From the NCBI GenBank assembly GCA_005885555.1, contig VAWN01000016.1, positions 11,667 through 62,412 of the forward strand: a DNA stretch of 50,746 nt. Direction: 5' to 3'. The notes beneath the pieces are model-generated. The model did not search any database. It was not told the DNA's origin and worked only from the letters and a program-made list of their open reading frames with translations. Positions 25,445 to 34,235 of the stretch are shown here, one piece after another. Position 1 is the stretch's first letter, and each line of letters starts with the position of its first letter. The position numbers were made by a program, and so were the translations under genes. The DNA is from Actinomycetota bacterium (GTDB taxonomy: Bacteria; Actinomycetota; Actinomycetes; Mycobacteriales; Micromonosporaceae).

Positions 25445-27105
25445 TGGGACTCTTCCGGTACCTGATGCGGTCCTCGCGCAGGACTTTCCTGCTCGCCATC
25501 GGCGCGAGCGTGGTCAGCGGCGGCACCGGAGCCGCCTTCATCGCGATGGTGAACCTCGCGCTGCGCCGGGGACCGTCGATACCGGCCGCGCTGGTCTGGG
25601 GGTACGTCGCGCTGTGCCTGACCACCGCGGTGACCCGCTTCGTGTCGCAGAGCCTGCTGTTCCGGCTGTCCCAGGGGGTCATCTACCGACTGCGGCGCAC
25701 GCTCGTCGACGGCATCCTCGCCGCCCCGCTGCGCAGCGTCGAGGAGACCGGTACCGCGCAGTTGTATTCGGCCCTGTCCGACGACGTGGTCGTCATCGCC
25801 GACGCCCTGCCCGGACTGCCGCTGGTCTGCTCCAGCGCCGCGTTCGTGGCGGTGAGCTTCGGGTACCTGGCCGTCCTGTCGCCCGCGGTGGCCCTGGCCG
25901 CCGTGACGACGACGGTCGTCGGGGTGGTGGTCTACCGGATGTTCGCCGGCTACGGCCTGCGGTCGCTGGGACTGGCGCGCGCCGAGCAGGACCGGCTGTT
26001 CGAACACTTCCGCCAGGTCACCGGCGGGATCAAGGAGTTCAAGCTCAACCGGCAGCGCCGCCTGGTGCTCGCCGGCCGCGAACTGGATGCCACCGCGACG
26101 GCGTACCGCCGGCACAGCGTCACCGGCCTGTCGGTCTTCGAGGGCGCGGCCGGAAGCGGGCAGGCGGTGTTCTTCGCCCTCATCGGCGTGCTGCTGTTCG
26201 TCTTCCCCCGGACGCTGTCGATGCCGGTCGCCACGCTCGCGGCGAGCGTGCTGGTGGTGCTCTTCGCCGTCGCCAGCCTACAGGGAGCGCTCATCTGGCT
26301 GCCGCTGCTCGGCCGGGCCTCGGTCGCGCTGGCGAAGGTCGAGGAACGGCTGGCTCTGTTACGCACCGCCGGCCCGGAGGACCAGTCCGGCGCCGCGGCG
26401 GCTTTCGCGCACTGGCAACGCATCCAGCTGCGCGGTGTCTCCCACGTGTACCCCGGGCCGACGGGCGAGCAGTTCGTGCTCGGGCCGCTCGACCTCGACC
26501 TGTGCTGCGGCGAGGTGCTGTTCGTCGTGGGCGGCAACGGCAGCGGCAAGACCACCCTCGCCAAGGTGCTCACGAGCCTCTATCCGCCGGAACGTGGCGA
26601 GATCCGGGTCGACGGCACGGTGGTCACCGCCCACAACCGCGAGGCGTACCGCCAGCTGTTCTCCGCCGTGTTCGCCGACTTCTTCCTCTTCGACAACCTG
26701 CTCGGCCTGCCGGGTGAGGACCGGGCCGCGAAGGCGCGCCATTACCTGGGCCGCCTGCAACTGGACCACGTGGTGAGCATCGTCGGCGACCGGTTCTCCA
26801 CCATCGCCCTGTCGCAGGGCCAGCGCAAGCGGCTGGCGCTGCTCGCCGCGTACCTCGAGGACCGGTCCTGCTACCTGTTCGACGAGTGGGCCGCCGACCA
26901 GGACCCGCTGTTCAAGGAGTTCTTCTACGACGAACTGCTCGCCGAGCTGAAGGCGCGGAACAAGGCGGTCGTGGTGATCAGCCATGACGACCGCTACTTC
27001 CACGTGGCCGACCGGCTGGTCCGGCTCGACTACGGCCAGATCCGACAGGAGGTGTCCGGTGGACCGACGCTGGCTGGCCGGCCTGGCCCCGAGCCCGCAC
27101 GCTGA
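25444..27105 (+). CDS. Cyclic-peptide export ABC transporter (PvdE/SyrD-like), fused TMD-NBD
   Basis: 553 residues; the ATG shares its A with the preceding TGA. The N-terminal half carries about six membrane spans. The ATPase half has Walker A GGNGSGKT (about 363-370), signature LSQGQRKR near 455, Walker B CYLFDEWAADQDP, and switch His in VISHDDRYF. The arrangement, and DEWAADQDP in place of a plain DEP, are typical of the PvdE/SyrD family that exports NRPS peptides. It would move the finished lipopeptide out through the cytoplasmic membrane. Residue 306 (nt 26359-26361) is encoded by TTA, so full-length synthesis may depend on the rare bldA-type leucine tRNA. The 3' end overlaps the thioesterase gene by 47 bases. 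Confidence 0.93.
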   Translation: MGLFRYLMRSSRRTFLLAIGASVVSGGTGAAFIAMVNLALRRGPSIPAALVWGYVALCLTTAVTRFVSQSLLFRLSQGVIYRLRRTLVDGILAAPLRSVEETGTAQLYSALSDDVVVIADALPGLPLVCSSAAFVAVSFGYLAVLSPAVALAAVTTTVVGVVVYRMFAGYGLRSLGLARAEQDRLFEHFRQVTGGIKEFKLNRQRRLVLAGRELDATATAYRRHSVTGLSVFEGAAGSGQAVFFALIGVLLFVFPRTLSMPVATLAASVLVVLFAVASLQGALIWLPLLGRASVALAKVEERLALLRTAGPEDQSGAAAAFAHWQRIQLRGVSHVYPGPTGEQFVLGPLDLDLCCGEVLFVVGGNGSGKTTLAKVLTSLYPPERGEIRVDGTVVTAHNREAYRQLFSAVFADFFLFDNLLGLPGEDRAAKARHYLGRLQLDHVVSIVGDRFSTIALSQGQRKRLALLAAYLEDRSCYLFDEWAADQDPLFKEFFYDELLAELKARNKAVVVISHDDRYFHVADRLVRLDYGQIRQEVSGGPTLAGRPGPEPAR

Positions 27106-27847
27106 GCTGCGGCTGTTCTGCCTTCCCTACGCGGGATCCGGGGCGGTGGTCTACCGCGACTGGCCGGGCGTGTTGCCACGCCATGTCCAGGTCTGTCCCG
27201 TCGAGCTTCCCGGCCGGGGCACCCGGTTCGGGGAGGCCGCGTTCACGAGGCTGGCACCGCTGGTGAACGCCCTCGCCGACGCGCTGGACGGGGCGCTGGA
27301 CCGGCCGTTCGCGCTGTTCGGTCACAGCATGGGCGGGCTGGTCGCCTACGAGTTGGCGCGGACGCTGCGGCGGCGCGCCCGACCGCAACCGGCACACCTG
27401 CTGGTCTCCGCGGCCGCCGCGCCCGGTACCGCGCCGGCGCAACCGTTGGTGCACTGCGCCGCGGAGCGGGACGTCAAGCACCGGTTGCGGGAACTCAACG
27501 GCACGCCCCGCGAGCTTCTGGACAACGAGGAGCTGATGGCGGTGATGCTGCCGACGATCCGGGCGGACTTCGCCGTCCTGGAGACCTACGAGTACCGCGA
27601 GGAGCCGCCGCTGCCGGTACCCATCACCGTCTTCGGCGGCACCGGCGACCCGGTGGTACCGCTGTCGAAGCTCAACGGATGGCGCGACCACTCCGCGGTG
27701 GGTTGCCGATTGCGGCTGTTCTCCGGCGACCACTTCTTCCTCCACTCCGCCGCGACCGAGGTGATCCACGCGGTCACCCAGATCCTCCGGCCGACGCGGC
27801 CGGCCGACCACCTCACCGGCAGCGCAGCACCCTGGGGGAAGCGATGA
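27059..27847 (+). CDS. Type II thioesterase (editing TE)
   Basis: 262 residues. The GTG start at 27059 lies inside the end of the transporter gene, 6 bases after AGGAGG. It is an alpha/beta-hydrolase of the GrsT/RifR type: FCLPYAGSG at the front, nucleophile Ser90 in GHSMGG, Asp198 in GTGDP and His225 in GDHFFL. Such enzymes clear mis-primed or stalled acyl groups from carrier proteins. No integrated thioesterase exists in the assembly line, so this is the only thioesterase in the window. Its small size and lack of a docking region argue for editing, not macrocyclisation. The stop overlaps the next start (ATGA). Confidence 0.93.
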   Translation: MDRRWLAGLAPSPHAELRLFCLPYAGSGAVVYRDWPGVLPRHVQVCPVELPGRGTRFGEAAFTRLAPLVNALADALDGALDRPFALFGHSMGGLVAYELARTLRRRARPQPAHLLVSAAAAPGTAPAQPLVHCAAERDVKHRLRELNGTPRELLDNEELMAVMLPTIRADFAVLETYEYREEPPLPVPITVFGGTGDPVVPLSKLNGWRDHSAVGCRLRLFSGDHFFLHSAATEVIHAVTQILRPTRPADHLTGSAAPWGKR

Positions 27848-30285
27848 GCAGGAAGCCCTCGATGGCGGTAGCCCACCACACGGGTCACGACGCCGCCCCC
27901 GGGCCGCTCCACGCCGGCAACCACCATCCACACGTACCCCAGCACCTGTCCGGGCCGGTGCACATGCTGCACGGTCCGCTCACCCACCGCCGGGAACTGG
28001 AGCGGACGAGGCTGTACCGGTTCGGCGGGTGGAGCGCCCGTCACCCGTTCATCGTCATGATGGTGTGGCTCGTCCTGCTCGCCGGGGCGGCCATGTCGGC
28101 CCGCTACTTCACCGCGCACCTTGCCGGAAGCAACAACGAGGTGCGCGGATCGGACGCGCAGCGGGCCGCCACGCTCATCCAGGCACAGTTTCCCCGGCTG
28201 CCCCGCGAAACCGACCTCGTCGTCGTGCACTCGACCGGCCTGACGACTCAGGACGAGGCGTTCCACCACCTGGTGGCCACCGTCGTGCAGCGGTACCGGA
28301 GCGAGTCCGCGGTCGCCGATACCGCGGACCCGTACTCCGCACCGCAGCGGCTCGTCTCGGCCGACCGGCACACCGCGCTCGTCCCCGTGGACCTGGTTGG
28401 TACCGACCGGCAACGGCAGCAGGACGCGAAGCCCTTGCAGGACCTCACCCGGGGACTGTCCACAGAGGACATCCAGGTCTACTTCACCGGCTCGTCCGCG
28501 CTCGCGGCGGCCGAAGTGGACCAGGGTGCGGTGGACCTCGCCCGGGCCGAGAGCATCGGGTTCCCCGCCGCGGCCGCGGTGCTGCTGATCGCCTTCGGCT
28601 CCCTCGTCGCGGCCGCGATCCCGTTGCTGCTCGGCGTCCTCGCGGTACTGGCCTCGTTCGGCGCGCTGGGCGTGGTGTCGGTGTACCGGCCGTTCGACGT
28701 GTTCGTGCAGACCGCCGTCAGCATGGTCGGCATCGCCCTGGGCATCGACTACTCGCTGTTCATCCTCACCCGGTACCGGGAGGAGCTGGCCCGGCTGGAC
28801 GGCCACACCCGCGCCGACCGGGCCCGGGCCGTCGGCCGTACCATGGCGACCGCCGGCCACGCGGTGCTCTTCTCGGGAACGACGGTGGTGGTGGCCCTGG
28901 CCGGTCTGTGGCTGGTCCGCTCGCCGAAGGTCGACTCGATGGCGATCGGCATGACCACCGCCGTGGTGGTCATGATGCTCCTGTCGGTCACCCTGTTGCC
29001 GGCGTTGCTGGGACTGCTCGGCACCGCAGTCAACCGGCTCGCGCTGCCCTGGACCCGCAAATCGTTGGCCCGCCCCGATCCCGAGCACTCCGGCTGGGCG
29101 CGGCTGGCGTCGGTGGTGATGCGCCGGCCGGTCGCCTTCGCCGCGCTGGGTACCGTGCTGCTGGGCGCGCTCGCCCTGCCGGTCTCCGGCCTGCGGTACG
29201 GGGTGGACCTGGGCGCGGGAGCCGTCAAGGACTCCCCCGCCGGCCGGGGGTACACGGTGCTCTCCGCTGCCTTCCCGCCCGGTGTGCTGACCCCCGTCAG
29301 CGTCGTCTCGCGGGGCGCGGGTCCGCTGACCGAGCCGCAGCTGGACGCTCTGGCCCGGTTCACGGACACGGTGCGTGCCGACGAGGCCGTCGCTGACGTC
29401 GTGTCCATCACCGCGGTGCTCGACGGGCAGTTGCGCGGCCACACCGTGGCGCAACTCGTCGAGGCTACCCGAGCCGGTGCCGGTCCCCTCGACGGCCTGC
29501 TGAGCCAGGACGGGTCGACCACGGTCGTCACGGTCCGGCCCCGGCAGGCGGCCGACACCAGGGACACCGCGGACCTAGTCCGGCGGCTGCGCGGCGACGC
29601 GCGGAACACGCTGGCCCCGGCCGGGTTGACCGTCCACGTCGGCGGAGCGCCGGCGCAGATCGTCGACATCACCGACGAGAGCACCCGGGCCATGCCCATC
29701 GTCATCGCTGCGGTACTGGCTGCCTCCTGGCTGCTGCTGCTGTTCGCCTTCCGGTCGTTCCTCCTGCCGTTCACGGCGATCCTGATGAACCTGCTCACCT
29801 CCGGAGCGGCGTTCGGCGCCGCCATCCTGATTTTCCAGCAGGGCCGCGGCGCCGGACTGCTCCACGTGGACCGCACCGGGTTCATCCAGGTGATCCTGCC
29901 GCTGTTCGCCTTCGCCCTGGTCTTCGGGCTGTCCATGGACTATCAGGTGTTCATGCTCTCCCGCATGCGAGAGGAATGGGAGCGCACCGCGGACAACCGC
30001 CGGGCGGTCCGGCTCGGCATCACCCACACCGCCCGCGTCATCACCGCCGCCGCCAGCATCATGGTGGTCGTCTTCGCGTCCTTCATGTTCACCCGGATCC
30101 TGGAGATCAAGCAGATGGGCTTCATGCTGGCCCTGGCTGTGCTGATCGACGCCACGATCGTCCGGCTGCTGCTGGTCCCCGCGTTCATGCGCCTCCTGCG
30201 AGCGGCCAACTGGTGGCTGCCCAGGACACTCAACCGGCTGCTCCCGCCTCCCTACCACAGCAAGCATCACGTGCACAGCACCTGA
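27844..30285 (+). CDS. MMPL/RND-family lipid or lipopeptide exporter
   Basis: 813 residues; ATG at 27844 with GGGGGAAG upstream and a 4-base overlap with the thioesterase gene. The first 60 residues are His/Pro-rich and cytoplasmic, then RHPFIVMMVWLVLLAG begins span 1. The protein has the two-repeat MMPL plan: a large extracytoplasmic loop, spans 2-6 with GIDYSLFILTRYREE, a second loop, and spans 8-12 with GLSMDYQVFMLSRMREE. The two Asp-Tyr pairs are those expected for proton coupling. In actinobacteria MMPL proteins move lipids and lipopeptides. Next to an ABC exporter in the same operon, it suggests a strongly lipophilic product needing two export steps, or self-resistance. Confidence 0.92.
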   Translation: MSRKPSMAVAHHTGHDAAPGPLHAGNHHPHVPQHLSGPVHMLHGPLTHRRELERTRLYRFGGWSARHPFIVMMVWLVLLAGAAMSARYFTAHLAGSNNEVRGSDAQRAATLIQAQFPRLPRETDLVVVHSTGLTTQDEAFHHLVATVVQRYRSESAVADTADPYSAPQRLVSADRHTALVPVDLVGTDRQRQQDAKPLQDLTRGLSTEDIQVYFTGSSALAAAEVDQGAVDLARAESIGFPAAAAVLLIAFGSLVAAAIPLLLGVLAVLASFGALGVVSVYRPFDVFVQTAVSMVGIALGIDYSLFILTRYREELARLDGHTRADRARAVGRTMATAGHAVLFSGTTVVVALAGLWLVRSPKVDSMAIGMTTAVVVMMLLSVTLLPALLGLLGTAVNRLALPWTRKSLARPDPEHSGWARLASVVMRRPVAFAALGTVLLGALALPVSGLRYGVDLGAGAVKDSPAGRGYTVLSAAFPPGVLTPVSVVSRGAGPLTEPQLDALARFTDTVRADEAVADVVSITAVLDGQLRGHTVAQLVEATRAGAGPLDGLLSQDGSTTVVTVRPRQAADTRDTADLVRRLRGDARNTLAPAGLTVHVGGAPAQIVDITDESTRAMPIVIAAVLAASWLLLLFAFRSFLLPFTAILMNLLTSGAAFGAAILIFQQGRGAGLLHVDRTGFIQVILPLFAFALVFGLSMDYQVFMLSRMREEWERTADNRRAVRLGITHTARVITAAASIMVVVFASFMFTRILEIKQMGFMLALAVLIDATIVRLLLVPAFMRLLRAANWWLPRTLNRLLPPPYHSKHHVHST

Positions 30286-30300
30286 GAGAGGTGGATGACA

Positions 30301-30732
30301 ATGGCTATCGGGCTGTACCGCATCGACCACGTCGGTACCGCGGTCGCCGACCTCGATGAGGCGATCCAGTTGTATGAGCAGACGTTCGGGATGCGCTGCG
30401 TGCATGTGGAGGACAATCCCGAGCAGGGGGTCCGGGAGGCGATGATGTCGGTCGGGCCGGATCCGGCCGGCGGATGCGTCCAACTCCTCGCGCCGCTGTC
30501 GCCCGGTTCGGCGATCGCCCGGTTCCTGGCGCGGTCCGGTCCGGGCATCCAGCACGTGGCGTACACCGTCACCGACCTGGAGGCGACGAGCGCGCAACTG
30601 CGCTCGCGCGGGGTCCGGCTGCTGTACCCGGACGCCCGGCGCGGTACCGCCGGTTCGCGGATCAACTTCGTGCACCCAAGCGACGCCGGCGGCGTCCTGA
30701 TGGAACTGGTCGAGCCCGGCCCGGACGGCTGA
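30301..30732 (+). CDS. Methylmalonyl-CoA epimerase-like VOC protein
   Basis: 143 residues. Two ATGs compete: 30295 touches the GAGAGAGGTGG site, while 30301 sits 9 bases after AGAGAGG and is preferred. It is a vicinal-oxygen-chelate fold of two repeats with metal ligands in RIDHVGTAV, GIQHVAYTV and the final MELVEP, as in methylmalonyl-CoA epimerases. The usual reaction interconverts (2R)- and (2S)-methylmalonyl-CoA; modular PKS ATs need the 2S form. Its place as last gene of the operon suggests it supplies a methylmalonyl-using module, probably the KS-AT at 2426. A glyoxalase/dioxygenase role is the alternative, but length and motifs fit the epimerase best. Confidence 0.85.
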   Translation: MAIGLYRIDHVGTAVADLDEAIQLYEQTFGMRCVHVEDNPEQGVREAMMSVGPDPAGGCVQLLAPLSPGSAIARFLARSGPGIQHVAYTVTDLEATSAQLRSRGVRLLYPDARRGTAGSRINFVHPSDAGGVLMELVEPGPDG

Positions 30733-30743
30733 TCCGGGCCGGG
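30715..30743. terminator. Bidirectional hairpin terminator between convergent operons
   Basis: CCCGGCCCGGA (30715-30725) pairs perfectly with TCCGGGCCGGG (30733-30743) around a 7-base loop that holds the epimerase stop codon. There is no T-tract, as is common in actinobacteria. It lies 37 bases from the end of the opposing YceI-like gene, so it could serve both strands. Confidence 0.75.
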
Positions 30744-30779
30744 CAGGGCGGTCGCTGTCCCCCTTCGGGCGATCAGCGG

Positions 30780-31508
30780 TCAGGCGTGCTGGAGGGTGAC
30801 CTGGAACTCCGCGACGCCGTGGTCGGCAAGCGAGCCGAGGAAACCTCCGCCCGACGGTCCCTGGATGTTCCAGGCGGAGAAGGCGACCGGAATCGAGCCC
30901 GCCGCCTGCAGCGTCGATCCGTCCCGGCGGCCGGAAAGGTTGATGGTCACCGGGTGGGTGATGCCGTGCATCGTGAGGTCACCGGCGGCCGCCACGGTGA
31001 CGGTCGCGCCGGAGGGGAAGCCGGAACCCAGTGCCACCGGTCGGGTGAGCGTGACGACCGCGATCGGATTGCCCGCCGTGTCGAGGCTCTTGGCGAACTG
31101 CGGCTGCGCCTTGCCGGCGATGGTGAGGGTGGTGAGATCGACGCGGAACGTCGCGGTCAGAATCTGGTTTCCGCTCACGGCGGCGCTACCGGTGACAGCG
31201 CCCGTCCGCCCGACGACCTCATCGCTGAGCCCGAACCCGCTTTCCCGCACCCGGAAACCGGCCTGAGATCCGCTCACGACATTCCACGTGCCGTCGAGCG
31301 GACCGGCGGGCGCGTTCGCCGCGGCCGGTCCCGGCAGGGCCAGCCGGGCCGGTGCCGGCTGCAGCTTGACGAAGGCCACCACGCCAACCGCGGCGACGAC
31401 CACCAGCGCCAGTACCCCGACAATCGTCCAGCGTAGCCAGTGATGGCGTCGCCTCGGTGCGGCGCTGCCGGGCTGCGGCCCGGTCGTGGCATAGAGCTGA
31501 TTGTTCAT
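30780..31508 (-). CDS. YceI-like lipid-binding protein with N-terminal membrane anchor
   Basis: 242 residues; ATG preceded by GGGGAGGAG about 9 bases upstream. After a basic stretch (RRRHHWLRW), residues 23-47 form one membrane span. The rest, from about residue 70, is a YceI beta-barrel: DGTWNVVSG..AGFRVRE at the front, LTMHGITHPV, and VAFSAWNIQGP near the end. YceI barrels bind isoprenoid or fatty-amide lipids outside the membrane. It follows the tandem-KS gene on the same strand with a gap of 77 bases, so it may be the last gene of that operon. That would make it a candidate carrier for a lipid made there, though this is inference. It may also be an unrelated housekeeping gene. Confidence 0.85.
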   Translation of the reverse strand: MNNQLYATTGPQPGSAAPRRRHHWLRWTIVGVLALVVVAAVGVVAFVKLQPAPARLALPGPAAANAPAGPLDGTWNVVSGSQAGFRVRESGFGLSDEVVGRTGAVTGSAAVSGNQILTATFRVDLTTLTIAGKAQPQFAKSLDTAGNPIAVVTLTRPVALGSGFPSGATVTVAAAGDLTMHGITHPVTINLSGRRDGSTLQAAGSIPVAFSAWNIQGPSGGGFLGSLADHGVAEFQVTLQHA

Positions 31509-31585
31509 TTCGCGAACTCCTCCCCTGTCGATTCCTCAAGGCTCGGCCAACCGGTACCGTCGTCCAACGGCAACCGGACCCGCGC

Positions 31586-34222
31586 TCACCGGTGGCCGGT
31601 ATGCAGCAGACGCGCCACCAGATCCGCCTTGCGCAGCAGATCCTGGCGACCGGTGTAGGTGATGCCGAGCCGGTACCCGGCATGGCCGTTGCTTCTGGGA
31701 AGGTGGGCCAGCAGACCCGCCTCGTCCGTCGAGACCAACCGCGCCAGGTTCGCCAGCAACTCGTCGAACGTGTCACCGACGAGGTACCCGGCGGTGGCGA
31801 CGCCAGCCGGTGCCGGGCCGGTCTCCTCGGCCGACAGCCGGATCCGGTAACCGTTACGACGGTCGCCCACCTGCGCCATGCCTACCAACTGCTCACCCTC
31901 GGCCGACCCGGCTACCTTGCGTACCGCGTCGAGCATGCGCAGCGCGCCGTCGGCACCGAAGTAGAACGGCTCACCGGGGCGCACGACAGCAGCGCCGGTG
32001 TCCGCCCATCCGGCGTCCTGGACGATCGCGTATGTCCGCTCCCCCGCCCCAACCTGGGACAGCGGTTTGACGACGAAGAATACGGCTGCCTCGCCGGGGA
32101 TCAGCTCCGCCTCGTGGCCGCCTTCGCGCAGCCACCTGGCGAACAGCCGGGTGAACTCCGGGGCGAGGTTGGCATGCACCCCGCCCACGAGGGCCAGGCG
32201 GCACTCGCCCTGGCGCAGGTATCGGATGGCCAGGTCCAGCGCGGCACCGAACGAGCAGGTACCGTCATCGACGACCAGGCCCGGACCGCGCACGTCGAAC
32301 AGGTTGTTGATCCGGCCGACGATGATGTTGTCCATGTACCCGGGCAGCGCGTTCTCCCGCGTCGGTGGGATCCGGTGGCGGACCTCGGTGGCGAAGCTGG
32401 CGACGATGCGCTCGCGTGTGTCCGGGTCCAGCGCGCGGAACGCGGGTACCTCATCGAGGGCCGCCGCGTACTCGACCATCCGGATCCGGAAGTTCCTCGT
32501 CAGGTTCGCTTCGAGGCCACAGGTCGCGCCGACGAACACCCCGGCCTCGCGCAGGTGCTCCGGGTCGATGCCGCAGTCGTCCAGCGCGTCGCCGGCCGCC
32601 ACGACCGCGAGAAGTTGGGCGCGGTCGAGGTCGGCCAGGACGGTCGGGGGAATCCGGTACCGCTTGCACGGGAAGACAAAATCGGAAAGGACCGGACCGG
32701 CCACGGTGCCGATCCCTACGATGGCCATCGGTTCGGGCGTGGGCGCAGCCGCACCGGGCCGGTACCCGTTGGCGCGGCCGGCACCGGCCCCGCCCCCGTG
32801 GTGATCCGGGTCGTACTGCTCGACGCAGATGCTGGTGTTGACGCCACCGAAGCCGAACGCGTTCGACAGGGCCCGGCGCGGGCGCCCCTCGGTACGCGGC
32901 CACGGGCGCGCGTCGGTGCAGACCAGGAACGGAGACTCCGCCAGTTTCATCGCGGCCTGCGCGGTGGTGAACCCGTGCGTCGGCGGCAGTACGCCGTGCT
33001 GGAAGCCCAGTAGCACCTTGATGAGGTTGGCCATACCGGCCGCGGAATAGGTGTGGCCGGTCTGCGCCTTGACCGAGCCGAGCAGGATCGAACCCGGCGC
33101 GCACGGCCGGCCGGCGAACAGCTGTTTCAGCGACTCGATCTCCACCCTGTCGCCGGTCGGCGTCGACGTGGCGTGGGTCTCGACGTAGTCCAGGTCCTCC
33201 GGCCGCATGCCGGCGACTTCGAGCGCCCGGTGCATCGCCGCGACCTGGCCGCGCGACGAGGGCGCGAAGATGGCCTTGCCCTTTCCGTCGCAGCGGGTGG
33301 CCACCCCACGGATCACACCGGCGATCGGGTCACCGTCGCGCACGGCGTCGTCGAGCCGCTTGAGCAGGACGGTACCGGCGCCCTCACCCGGGATCAGGCC
33401 ACTGGCCCGCGCGTCCAGCGGCGTACTGGCATCCTCGGAAAGACCACCGAGCTTGGCGAAGCAGACGTGTCCGGTGACCCCCAGGTTGCCCAGCACGCCG
33501 CAGGCCAGCAGGGCCGGGTACGTGCCGTCCTGCAGGTACCGGACCGCCACGTCGATGACGGTCTGGCCGGCCGCGCAGGCGGCGTCGCAGACGATCGCGG
33601 GACCGGGTAGGCACAGCCACCGCCCCACCGCCTTGGCGAGGTTGACCTGCAACGTACTCGCGGCGGAGGTCTGGTCCGGATCGCCGAACCACCGGCGCAC
33701 CACGGCGAGGAAGCCGGCCCGGATGTCTTCGCGCTGGTCTGCGGGCAGCGCGAAGAACTCTTCACCGCCCTCGATGTGGCGCAGGATCTCCGGTGCCCGG
33801 CTGGCGAGTGAGAAGTCACCGAGTCGCTCGTCGCCCAGCATGTTGCCCACGAAGAGCGCGGTACCAGAGGCGGCGAGCCGCTCGGTCGGGTAGCCGGCCA
33901 TCCGGGCGGCCTGCAAGGCGGTGTCGAGGATCAGCAGTTGTGTGCGGTTGAGGCCCTGCAGATCGGCATCCGCTACGCCGTGCGCCTCGGCCGGGAACCG
34001 GTAGTCGGTGATGAAGCCGCCCAGCCGGCAGTACGTCTTGTCCTCCTGCTGCCGGTCCGCAGAGTAGTACCGGCGCCAGTCCCACCGCCGCGGGGGCGGG
34101 GGTGCGATACCGCTACGGCCGGCGAGGATGTTCTGCCAGTAGCTCGTCGCGTCGTAGGAGTCCGGCGGGAAGACACAGCCGAAACCGATGACGGCGATCG
34201 GTGCGAAGGCCGGGTCGGACAT
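31586..34222 (-). CDS. Tandem ketosynthase KS-KS' (PUFA-synthase-like KS/chain-length-factor pair)
   Basis: 878 residues. The first KS (1-460) is complete: Cys216 in DAACAAG, His in VETHATSTPTGD, and His in KAQTGHTYSAAG. DAACA and the surrounding text resemble PUFA synthases, not modular PKSs. The second unit (about 495-878) is a KS fold that keeps a Cys at the nucleophile position (Cys656 in DDGTCSFG) but lacks both His motifs and is shortened, as in chain-length-factor partners. Usual chain-length factors lose that Cys, so retaining it is odd. No AT or carrier is present; these lie in the gene 13 bases upstream. The pair should build a chain iteratively from malonyl units held on that ACP. 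A GAGG site precedes the ATG. Confidence 0.88.
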   Translation of the reverse strand: MSDPAFAPIAVIGFGCVFPPDSYDATSYWQNILAGRSGIAPPPPRRWDWRRYYSADRQQEDKTYCRLGGFITDYRFPAEAHGVADADLQGLNRTQLLILDTALQAARMAGYPTERLAASGTALFVGNMLGDERLGDFSLASRAPEILRHIEGGEEFFALPADQREDIRAGFLAVVRRWFGDPDQTSAASTLQVNLAKAVGRWLCLPGPAIVCDAACAAGQTVIDVAVRYLQDGTYPALLACGVLGNLGVTGHVCFAKLGGLSEDASTPLDARASGLIPGEGAGTVLLKRLDDAVRDGDPIAGVIRGVATRCDGKGKAIFAPSSRGQVAAMHRALEVAGMRPEDLDYVETHATSTPTGDRVEIESLKQLFAGRPCAPGSILLGSVKAQTGHTYSAAGMANLIKVLLGFQHGVLPPTHGFTTAQAAMKLAESPFLVCTDARPWPRTEGRPRRALSNAFGFGGVNTSICVEQYDPDHHGGGAGAGRANGYRPGAAAPTPEPMAIVGIGTVAGPVLSDFVFPCKRYRIPPTVLADLDRAQLLAVVAAGDALDDCGIDPEHLREAGVFVGATCGLEANLTRNFRIRMVEYAAALDEVPAFRALDPDTRERIVASFATEVRHRIPPTRENALPGYMDNIIVGRINNLFDVRGPGLVVDDGTCSFGAALDLAIRYLRQGECRLALVGGVHANLAPEFTRLFARWLREGGHEAELIPGEAAVFFVVKPLSQVGAGERTYAIVQDAGWADTGAAVVRPGEPFYFGADGALRMLDAVRKVAGSAEGEQLVGMAQVGDRRNGYRIRLSAEETGPAPAGVATAGYLVGDTFDELLANLARLVSTDEAGLLAHLPRSNGHAGYRLGITYTGRQDLLRKADLVARLLHTGHR

Positions 34223-34235
34223 GGCTGACCTCCTT

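Noticed and set aside
30295..30300. ATG 30295 as epimerase start
   Set aside because: It touches the ribosome site directly; ATG 30301 has correct spacing. The difference is only two codons.
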